A stretch of 46,241 nucleotides of DNA from contig NZ_NQKI01000037.1 of the NCBI RefSeq assembly GCF_002269125.1, positions 1 to 46,241 on the forward strand, written 5' to 3'. A program made the position numbers and the translations under genes. Source of the stretch: Pseudomonas lundensis (GTDB taxonomy: Bacteria; Pseudomonadota; Gammaproteobacteria; Pseudomonadales; Pseudomonadaceae). Below, one piece after another: positions 16,603-25,763 of this stretch. The first letter of the stretch is position 1, and every line of letters begins with the position of its first letter. The notes under the pieces are model-generated. The model was not told the origin of the DNA, searched no databases, and saw nothing but the letters and a program-made list of their open reading frames with translations.

Positions 16603-17817
16603 TCAGGCTTTTCGGGTACGCGGCAAAAATATCGCTAGTACACCCAGCAGCGGCAGGTACGAACACAGGGTATACACGTACTCAATACCGTGAATATCTG
16701 CCAGATGCCCCAGCAGCGCGGCACCAATCCCGCCAAAACCAAACATCAGGCCAAAGAAGATACCGGCGATCATGCCCACGTTCCCTGGCACCAACTCTTG
16801 GGCATACACCACAATCGCCGAAAACGCCGACGCCAGGATAAAACCGATGACGACGCTCAATACGCTGGTCCAGAACAGGTCCGCATAGGGCAGCAGCAGG
16901 GTGAACGGTGCCACGCCCAGAATCGAGAACCAGATCACGGCTTTACGGCCGATGCGGTCGCCAATCGGCCCCCCAAAGAACGTACCCGCCGCGACTGCTC
17001 CAAGGAACAGGAACAAGTACATCTGCGAGTTGGCAATGGAGACGCCGAATTTCTCGATCAGGAAGAAGGTGTAATAGCTGGTCAGGCTCGCCATGTAGAA
17101 ATACTTGGAAAACACCAGCAGCCCCAACACCACCAACGCGCTCAACACCCGTTTTTTAGACAAGCCGTGGGTAGCCTTTTGCCCGGCTTTGAGCTTGAAC
17201 AGATTCAAGTGGCTGCGATACCAGCGGCTGATCGCATACAGCAAGCCAACGGCGAACAATGCAAACAGGCCAAACCAGGCCACATTGCCTTGCCCGAACG
17301 GAATGATGATCGATGCGGCAAGCAATGGACCGAACGCCGAACCGGCATTACCGCCTACCTGAAACGTGGATTGAGCAAAGCCATAGCGCCCGCCCGAGGC
17401 CAGACGCGCGACCCGCGAAGCCTCCGGGTGAAAGGTCGACGACCCGATGCCCACTAGCGCGGCGGCCAAGAGGATCAACGGGAAACTGCCGACTTGTGAC
17501 AGCATTAAAATCCCCACCAGCGTGCACACCATGCCTGCTGGCAATAGCAACGGGTTAGGATGGCGGTCGGTGTAATAACCGACCCAAGGCTGCAACAGCG
17601 ATGCCGTCATTTGAAACGTCAGGGTAATCAGGCCGATCTGGGTGAAGGTCAGGTCATATTTGGCCTTGAGCATCGGGTAGATCGAAGGCAGGACGGCTTG
17701 AATCAAGTCATTAATCAGATGCGCCAGCGCCACCGCACCAATAATGCGTAGCACCAGCGGGCTGGTTTGAGGTGTTTGTGAGGCAGTCGTTGTTGTTTGA
17801 GCATTGCTAAGGGCCAT
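16603..17817 (-). CDS. MFS exporter, fosmidomycin-resistance (Fsr) type
   Basis: A 404-residue major facilitator protein with twelve predicted membrane spans. The segments LAHLINDLIQAVLPSIYP near 34-51, GYYTDRHPNP near 98 (the loop 2-3 motif), and GIGSSTFHPEASRVA near 127 are characteristic of the Fsr subfamily. Fsr exports fosmidomycin and related small phosphonates in E. coli; the natural substrate here is unknown. It is transcribed alone toward the FUSC-like gene. The 172 bases upstream hold its promoter and that of tRNA-Met, which diverge. Confidence 0.85.
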   Translation of the reverse strand: MALSNAQTTTTASQTPQTSPLVLRIIGAVALAHLINDLIQAVLPSIYPMLKAKYDLTFTQIGLITLTFQMTASLLQPWVGYYTDRHPNPLLLPAGMVCTLVGILMLSQVGSFPLILLAAALVGIGSSTFHPEASRVARLASGGRYGFAQSTFQVGGNAGSAFGPLLAASIIIPFGQGNVAWFGLFALFAVGLLYAISRWYRSHLNLFKLKAGQKATHGLSKKRVLSALVVLGLLVFSKYFYMASLTSYYTFFLIEKFGVSIANSQMYLFLFLGAVAAGTFFGGPIGDRIGRKAVIWFSILGVAPFTLLLPYADLFWTSVLSVVIGFILASAFSAIVVYAQELVPGNVGMIAGIFFGLMFGFGGIGAALLGHLADIHGIEYVYTLCSYLPLLGVLAIFLPRTRKA

Positions 17818-17950
17818 GAGACTTTCCGTACATCAGGTGAATGCGCACTTGCAGGCCGGTCAATGTGCCATTTTTTAACAGGATATTGCCATCCAAACCC
17901 CGTAAATCCTTAAGCGGTTGATTGAACAAAGATTTTTTTTAGATATTTGC

Positions 17951-17979
17951 TTGACACATGCCCGGCTCGAAGGAATAAT
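17951..17979 (+). promoter_or_regulatory. Sigma-70 promoter of tRNA-Met
   Basis: A perfect -35 box TTGACA (17951-17956), a 17-base spacer and AATAAT (17974-17979) as the -10 box. Expected transcription start is about 17986, four bases before the mature tRNA. Confidence 0.85.
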
Positions 17980-17989
17980 GCGCGCCATT

Positions 17990-18066
17990 GGCTACATAGC
18001 TCAGTTGGTTAGAGCATAGCATTCATAATGCTGGGGTCCGGGGTTCAAGTCCCTGTGTAGCCACCA
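17990..18066 (+). tRNA. tRNA-Met, elongator (anticodon CAT)
   Basis: A 77-base cloverleaf. The acceptor stem GGCTACA/TGTAGCC is followed by discriminator A and encoded CCA. The anticodon stem TAGCA/TGCTG (with one G-U pair) encloses the loop TTCATAA with CAT at 18024-18026. The acceptor pairs to the first base, so it is not an initiator tRNA. It could in principle be a lysidine-modified tRNA-Ile, but the GGCTAC start matches elongator Met. It has its own promoter and terminator. Confidence 0.95.
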
Positions 18067-18108
18067 AACACCGGTTTCAGATCATCGAAAGATGAAATGA
18101 AACCAACG

Positions 18109-18136
18109 AAAAAGCCCGCCTAGTGCGGGCTTTTTT
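18109..18136 (+). terminator. Rho-independent terminator after tRNA-Met
   Basis: The hairpin AAAAGCCCGC-CTAGT-GCGGGCTTTTTT ends in six T residues, 43 bases after the tRNA CCA end. Confidence 0.93.
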
Positions 18137-18298
18137 GTGTCTGGCGATAATCTTGTCTCGTGTGACCTCATTACGTGAAATGTTCAAAGATCAAAAGATC
18201 GCGAGACAAACTCTCCTTTACTGCCCTTGTGGCACACGCCCCCGTATAGCAGTTGTGGCGCTCTGCAACGCCACGTCCTCATGTGAAGCACACGTAAA

Positions 18299-18323
18299 CC
18301 TGGAAAACGGTTTTAACTCCAGG
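18299..18323 (-). terminator. Possible weak terminator of the hybrid kinase gene
   Basis: Read on the minus strand, CCTGG and CCAGG arms enclose an inner AAAA-CCG-TTTT stem with a four-base bulge, and TTTA follows. It lies 17-40 bases beyond the stop of the kinase gene. The stem is weak, so the call is tentative. Confidence 0.35.
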
Positions 18324-18339
18324 ATCACGACTGCCTGAA

Positions 18340-21300
18340 TTAAATGGCCATCCTGAGCACAACCCGGTGCAGCCGCTTCAACAATGCTTCTACCGCACTG
18401 GCTGACTCTGAATTCAACGGTTGATGCAGCAGAGTTATTTCACAGACGCTGCACGCGGCGGCTAAATCTTTTGCTCCTACCGTGGCCAATGATCCGTTGA
18501 TTCGATGCAGGTAGCTGACCAGCGTTGAAGTATCGGAAGCTTGCAAAGCATATTCGGCCTGCGCCAGATCCTCTTGCATGGTCGCGACAAACAGACGATG
18601 CATGGCGGGGGAAAGTGTTATCCAGCCTTCAAGGTCGTCATCTGGCGATGCATCCGACGTTTCTTCTTTCACTACTTGCGGAGCTACCGCAACAGGTTGT
18701 CGAACGAAGGCGGTCAAGATCTGACGTAACGTGTCGAGGTTCAAGGGTTTGACTAACCAGGCGTTCATCCCGACCTTGAGGCAGTGCTCCCCCTCCTCAC
18801 GCAAGGCGTTTGCGGTCACGCCAATAATCGGTACGTCGGCGTCCAATTCACGCAAGCGTTGCGTCAGCAGATAACCATCGAGCTTGGGCATGTTGACGTC
18901 GGTTATCACCGCATCAAACTCAGACTCACCCCAACGCAGCAAGGCCTGTTCACCATCTTCGGCCAATGTTACCCGAACACCCAGTGCCTCCAGTTGCTCC
19001 TTGAGAACCTCTCGGTTAACAGGATTGTCTTCTGCGACCAACACACTCAAGCCCAAACTTGAGCCGGATTGAGACTCGCTGGCGAGCACTTCAGTCGCGG
19101 TGCCTTGAGCCACCTGCATCAAGGTGCGGGCAATCGCGCGAATATCATAAGCATTGACTTCCCAGCCGCGGTCCGTCCTTCGCGGCTGACTCGTTGCAGT
19201 CCACGTGCCCACCACACACTGACCCGGCCACGGCTGTGTGTTCAACGAGTCCGGCTCGACGTCCAGCAGCACAACTTCACTGTCCTCAATGCCCGTGCCC
19301 GTAACTGGCAACGCCTGCGCACGCGCGCCCCAATGGCTGAGCCATTCGACCAGGCTCTGGCCAAGGTCCTTGAGCGGCGCACGCACACTTACATTTACCC
19401 CCTTGAGATCAATGTCCGCACTGTTGGCCAACACACCTGCAATGATCGGCAGGCGTATGTGCAGTGAGAAACTGCTGCCGAGCCCCGGCTCACTGACCAC
19501 CCGCAGATTGGCGCCCATCATTTCACTGAGTCGAGCGCAGATCGACAACCCCAACCCCGCGCCGCCCGCAAGCGCGCTATCACCCACTTGAGAAAAAGGC
19601 TTAAACAGTTTCGGCAGTTGCTGCTCGCTGATTCCGCACCCGGTGTCGGAGACTTGCCACTGCAGCGAGACATGGTCGCGCTCAAGATTGGTAACTTTCA
19701 GGCGTAGGACCACCCGCCCAAAGTCCGTGAACTTGATGGCGTTACTCAGCAAGTTGTTGATGATTTGCCGGATTCGAACAGCATCACCGCACACCAGAGG
19801 CGGTAAGGAGACGTCCGCACAGGCAAACATGTTCAGGTTTTTATTGTTTGCCGCCGCGGCATAGCTGCGCACAGCGTCTTCAAATACATCTAGCGGGCTA
19901 AAGGGTTTAGGTTCGACGGCCATTTGCCCGGACTCAATCTTGGACACATCCAAGACATCGCTGATGAGTTGAAACAACACCGCCGAGGAACGCTGAATTG
20001 TTTGCAGGTACTCCTGCTGACGCTCGCTCAGGGGGGTCATTTCAAGCAGTTCAAGATTACCGAGCACGCCATACAGAGGCGTGCGAATTTCATGACTCAT
20101 GGTGGCCAGAAAAAGGGTTTTGGCTTTACTGGCTTCATCGGCCGAGCGACGCGCCTGTTCCATCATGTTGGCATCATCGACATGCCGGGTGATGTCGTTG
20201 AAGCCGCAGAGCACTACGTCACTGCCTTTGTAACGGGTGAATGCAAAACACACCTGAAGATAGCGACCGGCAACCTCAAGCTGAACCTCACCGGGCTCGC
20301 GATTGGCGTAATCACGCTTGAGCAACGCAATCAGCTCAGGAGTGCCTTGCCATTGCTGAGCACGCTGATTCTCCAGTAATACGATACCGGTGCCGCGCTG
20401 CACAACGCATAAACCCACAGGCGCATTGTCAAGCATGACCCGGTTGAACTCTTCGCTTTCAGCCAAGGACTGATTGGCACGCTGCGCGGGCTCAATCATC
20501 TGCAAGCGGTACCAACGATTAACACGCCAGCCAATCAACGCAAACAGCAAGAACAGCCCCACAGCCCCCAGCAGTGGCCATTTAGCATAACCAAAGAAGT
20601 TCTGGTAGCTGATGGCGTACAGGCCTGTCCAGGGGGCGTCCCCTCCCGAACTCAATTTAAAGTGCAAGCCGTCGGAAGCAAAACTCAGCCCTAACGGCAG
20701 GTCTTGCACATCCTGAACATCTCCCAACAGAACGTCACCGGCTGGCGAAATCAACGTCAGGCTGCTTTTGGTCGGCCGCATCAATAAACGTTCAAGGTCA
20801 CTGATATCACTGACATCCAGCAAGGCCGTGAGAATGACGCCATCATCATCTTGCGGTGCGGGTAGAAAGTGATGAGAAAGATCGACACCAATAGCTCCCA
20901 CGATGTACTTGTGCGTTGAGATAAGACCGACCGGGGCTCGCATCCACATCAAATGGTTGTTATTGAGCGAACCACTATGGGGTATCAGTTGGTCATATAA
21001 ACGCTTGGTTACATCAAAAAAGTTGTTCTTTTGCAGCCGCGGAAACTGCCGCGCGCCGTCAATACCGGGCACCGCAATGGTGAACTGATCAACCGGTGAA
21101 AAGACAAATACTTGCGGCGCCGCAGAATAGGAATCGGACCAGTACGCTGCAAAAAGATCGGTTAATTGCACGCCAAACGAGTAGACCCCGGCCATTTCAT
21201 CGGGGGTGAACTTATCTCGCTGACTGACGGTGAAAGGCAGTGATTTGGCTGTGTCGCGGTTCTGATACAAACGCTCATCGCCTTGGCGCATCAACTCGAT

Positions 21301-21576
21301 GTGCGAACGCGGATTACTGTCCACCCACAAGTTTTCACTGCCTCGGCCATAGCTCTCTGCGGCACTGCGTAAAAAAGCTTCATGTTCATGGATGTTCTCC
21401 ATCAGCCGAGCAAAGTGGAAGTCAGTCTTCTCGCGCTCTTCATTCAACACCCTGTCAACCGCCCAATAACTCATGCTCACCAGCAACAGGGCCAGCCCGG
21501 TCAGCACGAGCAGCAGCTTGTTGAGCCTCAGAGAGCTCAGTGCCAGCGCACCGAGGTGTAATTTTGCTTGTTTCAT
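18340..21576 (-). CDS. RcsC-like hybrid sensor kinase with receiver and Hpt
   Basis: A 1078-residue inner membrane phosphorelay sensor. One membrane span (about 20-40) is followed by a periplasmic region of roughly 300 residues of no family I can name. A second span lies near 335-355. A PAS-like segment, a HisKA domain with MSHEIRTP (His near 495), an HATPase domain with the N and G boxes (NNLLSNAIKFTD, GLGLSIC), and an RcsC ABL-like degenerate domain (near 725-830) follow. The receiver has its phospho-Asp near 893 (ITDVNMP), and the C-terminal Hpt domain has its His near 1024 (LHRINGS). I start at ATG 21576, with AAAGG upstream; GTG at 21597 is weaker. It is divergent from the major pilin gene and probably controls it. 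Alternative names from the family are RocS and RcsC of P. aeruginosa cup loci. Confidence 0.92.
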   Translation of the reverse strand: MKQAKLHLGALALSSLRLNKLLLVLTGLALLLVSMSYWAVDRVLNEEREKTDFHFARLMENIHEHEAFLRSAAESYGRGSENLWVDSNPRSHIELMRQGDERLYQNRDTAKSLPFTVSQRDKFTPDEMAGVYSFGVQLTDLFAAYWSDSYSAAPQVFVFSPVDQFTIAVPGIDGARQFPRLQKNNFFDVTKRLYDQLIPHSGSLNNNHLMWMRAPVGLISTHKYIVGAIGVDLSHHFLPAPQDDDGVILTALLDVSDISDLERLLMRPTKSSLTLISPAGDVLLGDVQDVQDLPLGLSFASDGLHFKLSSGGDAPWTGLYAISYQNFFGYAKWPLLGAVGLFLLFALIGWRVNRWYRLQMIEPAQRANQSLAESEEFNRVMLDNAPVGLCVVQRGTGIVLLENQRAQQWQGTPELIALLKRDYANREPGEVQLEVAGRYLQVCFAFTRYKGSDVVLCGFNDITRHVDDANMMEQARRSADEASKAKTLFLATMSHEIRTPLYGVLGNLELLEMTPLSERQQEYLQTIQRSSAVLFQLISDVLDVSKIESGQMAVEPKPFSPLDVFEDAVRSYAAAANNKNLNMFACADVSLPPLVCGDAVRIRQIINNLLSNAIKFTDFGRVVLRLKVTNLERDHVSLQWQVSDTGCGISEQQLPKLFKPFSQVGDSALAGGAGLGLSICARLSEMMGANLRVVSEPGLGSSFSLHIRLPIIAGVLANSADIDLKGVNVSVRAPLKDLGQSLVEWLSHWGARAQALPVTGTGIEDSEVVLLDVEPDSLNTQPWPGQCVVGTWTATSQPRRTDRGWEVNAYDIRAIARTLMQVAQGTATEVLASESQSGSSLGLSVLVAEDNPVNREVLKEQLEALGVRVTLAEDGEQALLRWGESEFDAVITDVNMPKLDGYLLTQRLRELDADVPIIGVTANALREEGEHCLKVGMNAWLVKPLNLDTLRQILTAFVRQPVAVAPQVVKEETSDASPDDDLEGWITLSPAMHRLFVATMQEDLAQAEYALQASDTSTLVSYLHRINGSLATVGAKDLAAACSVCEITLLHQPLNSESASAVEALLKRLHRVVLRMAI

Positions 21577-21663
21577 GAGAGAGCCTTTCAGGGGCACTTG
21601 AGCCCAAAAATGTTAAGCGTCCTAAAAACAGGAATCGTCTGATAGGGGCTGTACCCCACTCAT

Positions 21664-21676
21664 TGCATGCTATGCA
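21664..21676 (+). promoter_or_regulatory. Inverted repeat in the kinase/fimbria divergent promoter
   Basis: TGCAT-GCT-ATGCA is a perfect five-base inverted repeat within the 180-base spacer (21577-21756) between the divergent hybrid kinase and pilin genes. It is a candidate operator, perhaps for the RcsB-like regulators encoded at 28252-29605. No direct evidence links them. Confidence 0.4.
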
Positions 21677-21756
21677 CCACCTGCTGCGGCCAGCCGTGAA
21701 CAGGGGGGACTGTTAAAAATGGATATGACACATAACTTTTGTAGAGGGTATCTCTC

Positions 21757-22332
21757 ATGTTTCAAACAATCGGCAAATACACTGCCCTATGCGGTTCAAC
21801 CCTGCTGATCGCCATGGCTGCAGCGACTGCGCAAGCAGCTGATGGCCAGGTTGAATTCACCGGTGTTGTCAACGATAACGCTTGCACCATTAACAGTGAA
21901 AGCGTGAAGAAGTCGGTTGATATGGGCCAGGTCCGTATCGCTGACTTCGCCAACACTGTTGGCGCGACTGCCGGTGACACGCCGTTCTCGATCTCTCTGG
22001 AAAACTGCAGCGGCTCGACGCTGAAAAACGCGTCCATCAAGTTCAGCGGCCAACAGTCTGCAACGGATGCAACCGTACTCGGTATGGTCGGTACGAACCA
22101 GGTCAAAGGCATCGGCATCCAGATTGCAGACGCCCGCACCGGTGACAAACTGCCTTTGAACACCGCAAGTACCGATTACGTGCTGCGCCCTCAATCCAAC
22201 ACCTTCGACTTCACGGCGTCCTACGTACGTCTTGTTGCTGACACCCCAGGTGCTGATGGCGCTCCTGATACCCGCGGTATCGGTACAGGTACCGTCAACG
22301 CGCTGGCTACCTTCGACGTTACTTACAAGTAA
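21757..22332 (+). CDS. Major fimbrial subunit (type 1 family)
   Basis: A 191-residue pilin. The signal peptide ends at AQAA (near residue 28). The mature N-terminus (DGQVEFTGVVNDNACTI) has the alternating pattern of a donor strand, followed by the first disulfide cysteine. The second cysteine is in SLENCSGS. The C-terminus ATFDVTYK has the penultimate tyrosine needed for chaperone recognition. It is the first gene of a seven-gene operon and is followed by a long hairpin, so it is the probable major shaft subunit, made in excess. The ribosome-binding site is GAGGG, ten bases before the ATG. Confidence 0.92.
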   Translation: MFQTIGKYTALCGSTLLIAMAAATAQAADGQVEFTGVVNDNACTINSESVKKSVDMGQVRIADFANTVGATAGDTPFSISLENCSGSTLKNASIKFSGQQSATDATVLGMVGTNQVKGIGIQIADARTGDKLPLNTASTDYVLRPQSNTFDFTASYVRLVADTPGADGAPDTRGIGTGTVNALATFDVTYK

Positions 22333-22343
22333 CGCGTTTTTTT

Positions 22344-22381
22344 AACGCCTGAGCTCGTGGTTTTACACGGGCTCTGGCGTT
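22344..22381 (+). other. Long intercistronic hairpin after the major pilin gene
   Basis: AACGCC pairs with GGCGTT. After one mismatch, GAGCTCGTG pairs with CACGGGCTC (one G-U pair), closing on the loop GTTTTA. No T run follows, so it is not a standard terminator. Its place between the major pilin and chaperone genes suggests control of downstream levels by RNA processing or partial termination. Confidence 0.75.
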
Positions 22382-22398
22382 GAATAGAGGACATCTAC

Positions 22399-23097
22399 AT
22401 GCGTTTAAAAGTTGCAGCCATTTTGGCTTTGGCGGCAGGCTTTTGGCTGCCGCACGTTCAGGCGGGCGTCAATGTGGGCGCCACCCGGGTCATTTACCAA
22501 AGCAAAGAAAAGGAAGCCAACCTTTCTCTGTCCAACTCAGGTGAAGACGGCGTGCCGTACCTGGTGCAGTCATGGGTCAGCCCTTACGAAAATCGAGACG
22601 ACAGTGCGGATGAATTCATCATCACCCCGCCCTTGTTCCGTCTGGACGCCAAGGGCCAGAACATCCTGCGCATCATCGCGACCAATGCACAAAAACTGCC
22701 GACCGACAAAGAAAGCCTGTTTTTGCTGAATGTTAAAGCGATCCCGGCCAAGAGCACCGAGCAAAGCAATCAGAACGTTTTGCAGATTGCACTCAAAACC
22801 ACCATCAAACTGTTTTACCGCCCCGCAGGCCTGCAAGGCTCTCTTGAGGAGGCGGTGAAAAACCTGCAGTGGCATGCAGAAGGCGGAAAGTTGACCGTAC
22901 AAAACCCATCGGGTTTTAACGTAGTCGTCAGTGATTTACAGATCAACAACAGCGCCAGCAAAGGCATGCCTGAGGTGATCAAGCCGGGCAGCACCGTTAC
23001 CACGACGATACCGCTAAAAAATAGCGACACGCTGCAACTCTCCTACATCAATGAATATGGCAGCACCGTCCAAGCAACACCCATCACCCTTCATTAA
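22399..23097 (+). CDS. Periplasmic fimbrial chaperone (PapD family)
   Basis: A 232-residue chaperone with two immunoglobulin-like domains and a signal peptide ending near VQAG (residue 23). The family's pilin-anchoring residues are visible: Arg in VGATRVIY (mature residue about 8) and Lys in LKTTIKLFYRP. The F1-G1 segment between them (NVLQIALKTTIKLF) is the donor strand. It holds pilin subunits in the periplasm and delivers them to the usher. The gene sits in the canonical position between the major pilin and usher genes, with AGAGG eight bases before its ATG. Confidence 0.95.
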   Translation: MRLKVAAILALAAGFWLPHVQAGVNVGATRVIYQSKEKEANLSLSNSGEDGVPYLVQSWVSPYENRDDSADEFIITPPLFRLDAKGQNILRIIATNAQKLPTDKESLFLLNVKAIPAKSTEQSNQNVLQIALKTTIKLFYRPAGLQGSLEEAVKNLQWHAEGGKLTVQNPSGFNVVVSDLQINNSASKGMPEVIKPGSTVTTTIPLKNSDTLQLSYINEYGSTVQATPITLH

Positions 23098-23132
23098 TCC
23101 CTGAATGATTAGCCGAATAGAAGGACCTCCTC

Positions 23133-25763
23133 ATGCTGCGAGAGCGCATGTGCGCCTTCGCGCGCCGAGTAAAAAGCTGGAGCAGTGTCAGCCTCAGTGC
23201 TGTCGGCCTTACCGCGACCGCCGTGCATGCTGATTACAGCTTCGACTCCTCCTTTTTGGAAATTGGTGGCGGCAACGCGTCAGCCGAAGTGGCCGAACAA
23301 GTAAAAGCCATGAGCCAGGGCCAACTGCCCGGCATTTACCGTATCGATCTGTCAGTGGACGACCGACTGATCGAGCAACGGGACATGAACTTTATTCGCG
23401 AAACAGCCAGTCAGGTATCAACCCCTAATGGCCTGTTTCCTTGCTTCAGCCTTCAGGCCCTGACGGAGTTGGGCATTGATCCCGCGCGCCTGAAAGACGC
23501 CGACATCAGTGGCGACAACTGCGTGTACTTCAACCGCGAGCTGACCGGCGTTACCTACGACTATGACTTCAATACGCAGCGTCTGAACCTGCAAGTACCG
23601 CAGGCCTTTATCGGCGAAGTGCCGTTCGAAATCCGTCGTAAGAACTGGAATGACGGCGAGCAGGTAGCGTTTTCCAATTACAGCTTTTCCGGTAGCAACT
23701 ACGACAACCAGACCGGCAAGCGTCAATCCCAGTTCGGCAGTGTCCACAGCGGATTCAACAGCGGAGCCTGGCGCTTTCGCAACTTCTCGACGTGGCAAAA
23801 AGGCACCAACGTCGACGGCAACTGGAAATCGGTGGACACCTATGTCCAGCGCGACCTGGGCAATATGATGGCCATCGCCACGCTCGGCGAAAGCGCTACC
23901 GACAGCGATCTGTTTGACACGATCTCTTATCGCGGCGCGAGCATTGCTACTGACTTGGACATGCTGCCCGATGATGCCCGCAACTTTGCACCGGTTATCC
24001 GCGGCGTGGCCAACGGCCGCTCATTGGTCACCTTGCGCCAGCGCGGCTACGTCATCAGCGAACAGTGGGTGCCCTCTGGGCCATTTGCGCTTAAAGGCCT
24101 GTACTCGACGTCCAGCAACGGTGATATAGAAGTCACCGTCGAAGGCCCCAATGGCGAACGCCAGGTGTACATCCAGTCGTTCTCGTCTGTGCCCTATATG
24201 TTGCGCGAAGGCCAGCAAAGCTACAGCGTCACTGCGGGCCAATATCGCCCGGCAGATGGCACCCTGAACTCGCAAAAACCGAGTTTTGTTCAGGGCACTT
24301 ACCGCCGCGGGCTGACCGAAGGCACCACCATGTTCGGCGGCAGCATTGTCAGTCAGCAGTACAAATCAGCGCTCATAGGGTTCGCCCATGACTTCGCCGG
24401 TTTCGGTGCCATTTCGCTGGACGTGACTCACGCCATCAGCGATGACATCGGCACGGACGCCAAAACGCTGTCGGGCCAGTCGTACCGCTTTCGCTACTCC
24501 AAGTCCATCGACATTACGGATACCAGTTTCAGTCTGGTGGGCTACCGCTACTCCACCAGCGGTTATTACAGTTTTAACGAGGCAATTGATGCACGCGCCA
24601 ATAACACGCTGACGCCCTATGTCGATGAAACCTTGAGCAACAGCGGTGCTTTTTCACCTTATTTAGGTGGCCACATGAAAAGCAGCTTTACCGCTAACGT
24701 CTCGCAACAGTTGGGGGCTTATGGCGGTCTGTACGCCAACCTGACCAAAACCGATTACTGGAACCGGGCCCAAAGCAATACCTCCATTCAAGTGGGCTAC
24801 AGCTTCAGTGTTGGCAGCGCTTCATACAACTTGGGACTGGCACAGAACAGCGGTACCGGTGATGACGTTCGTAGCCTGTCATTGAGTGTCAGTATTCCGT
24901 TCGGCAACCCTGGCAGTACCAGCCGCATTGGTCTGAGTACGAACCAGGACTCGGCCGGCAATGCCAGCCGTAATGCGACCTTCAGCGGCTCTCAATTTCA
25001 GGACGATTCGCTGTCATACAACGTGGGCATCAATCAACAGATCAATGACGACGACCGCGTGCTCGGCAGTTCGATTGCGGCCCGTTACAACGCTGCGAAC
25101 GCCATTTGGCATGGTGCTTACAACAGGGATCAAAACTCCAGCCAGTCGGATTACGGCGTAGAGGGCGCGATCGTGGCTACGCGTGACACGGTGATGTTCA
25201 CCCAGCCATTAGGCGAAACCAACATTATTGTCGCCACACCGGGTGCCGCAAACGTCGGCGTACTGACAAAAAGCGGGATCAAAACCAATAGCAGCGGCTA
25301 CACGGTCATTCCATCCGCCCAGCCTTACCGTAAAAACAAGATATCCCTGAACACCGACTCATTGTCGGACAACACCGACATTGCGAATCTGGTTCAGGAA
25401 GTCACGCCTAATCGCGGCGCCTTTGTGCTCGCCAACTTTGAGACCCACAACGGCCGTCGGCTGTTGATAAGCGTGAGTTCCAGCGATGGCAAGCCTGCTC
25501 CTTTTGCCGCCGAGTCTCAGCTTTTTGACCTAAATGGCGTCTTGCTGAGCACGGCCATGGTGGCAGATAAAGGCCGGGTATTCATGACAGGTGTGCCAGA
25601 CAAAGCGCGACTGCTAATCAATGTTAACGGTCAGCCGTGGTGCTCCAAGGCTTTGGATCTGAGTACCTATGACCTTTCAGAAACGGGCATCGGACAACTG
25701 CAAATCCGTTGCGATACCAAGCTGGTAACGCCAGCAGCACCCCAAGGTACACCCGATGAATAA
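23133..25763 (+). CDS. Outer membrane fimbrial usher
   Basis: An 876-residue usher of the FimD/PapC family, of normal length. It has a signal peptide (MLRERMCAFARRVKSWSSVSL, ending near VHA), an N-terminal domain that binds chaperone-subunit complexes, and a 24-strand barrel with plug (for example GAFSPYLGGHMKSSF). The C-terminal domains hold the cysteine pair PWCSKAL...LQIRCD near 827-865. It forms the pore through which pilins are polymerised. The start at 23133 has AAGGA eight bases upstream. Its last 8 bases overlap the start of the adhesin-like gene. Confidence 0.95.
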   Translation: MLRERMCAFARRVKSWSSVSLSAVGLTATAVHADYSFDSSFLEIGGGNASAEVAEQVKAMSQGQLPGIYRIDLSVDDRLIEQRDMNFIRETASQVSTPNGLFPCFSLQALTELGIDPARLKDADISGDNCVYFNRELTGVTYDYDFNTQRLNLQVPQAFIGEVPFEIRRKNWNDGEQVAFSNYSFSGSNYDNQTGKRQSQFGSVHSGFNSGAWRFRNFSTWQKGTNVDGNWKSVDTYVQRDLGNMMAIATLGESATDSDLFDTISYRGASIATDLDMLPDDARNFAPVIRGVANGRSLVTLRQRGYVISEQWVPSGPFALKGLYSTSSNGDIEVTVEGPNGERQVYIQSFSSVPYMLREGQQSYSVTAGQYRPADGTLNSQKPSFVQGTYRRGLTEGTTMFGGSIVSQQYKSALIGFAHDFAGFGAISLDVTHAISDDIGTDAKTLSGQSYRFRYSKSIDITDTSFSLVGYRYSTSGYYSFNEAIDARANNTLTPYVDETLSNSGAFSPYLGGHMKSSFTANVSQQLGAYGGLYANLTKTDYWNRAQSNTSIQVGYSFSVGSASYNLGLAQNSGTGDDVRSLSLSVSIPFGNPGSTSRIGLSTNQDSAGNASRNATFSGSQFQDDSLSYNVGINQQINDDDRVLGSSIAARYNAANAIWHGAYNRDQNSSQSDYGVEGAIVATRDTVMFTQPLGETNIIVATPGAANVGVLTKSGIKTNSSGYTVIPSAQPYRKNKISLNTDSLSDNTDIANLVQEVTPNRGAFVLANFETHNGRRLLISVSSSDGKPAPFAAESQLFDLNGVLLSTAMVADKGRVFMTGVPDKARLLINVNGQPWCSKALDLSTYDLSETGIGQLQIRCDTKLVTPAAPQGTPDE

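Noticed and set aside
17990..18066. tRNA-Met as an attachment site for an integrated island
   Set aside because: I could not find a second copy of the tRNA 3' end to the right, and no integrase gene is in the block.
21577..21756. A phase-variable invertible promoter for the fimbrial operon
   Set aside because: No pair of inverted repeats of suitable length flanks the spacer and no recombinase gene is nearby; the only repeat is a 13-base palindrome.
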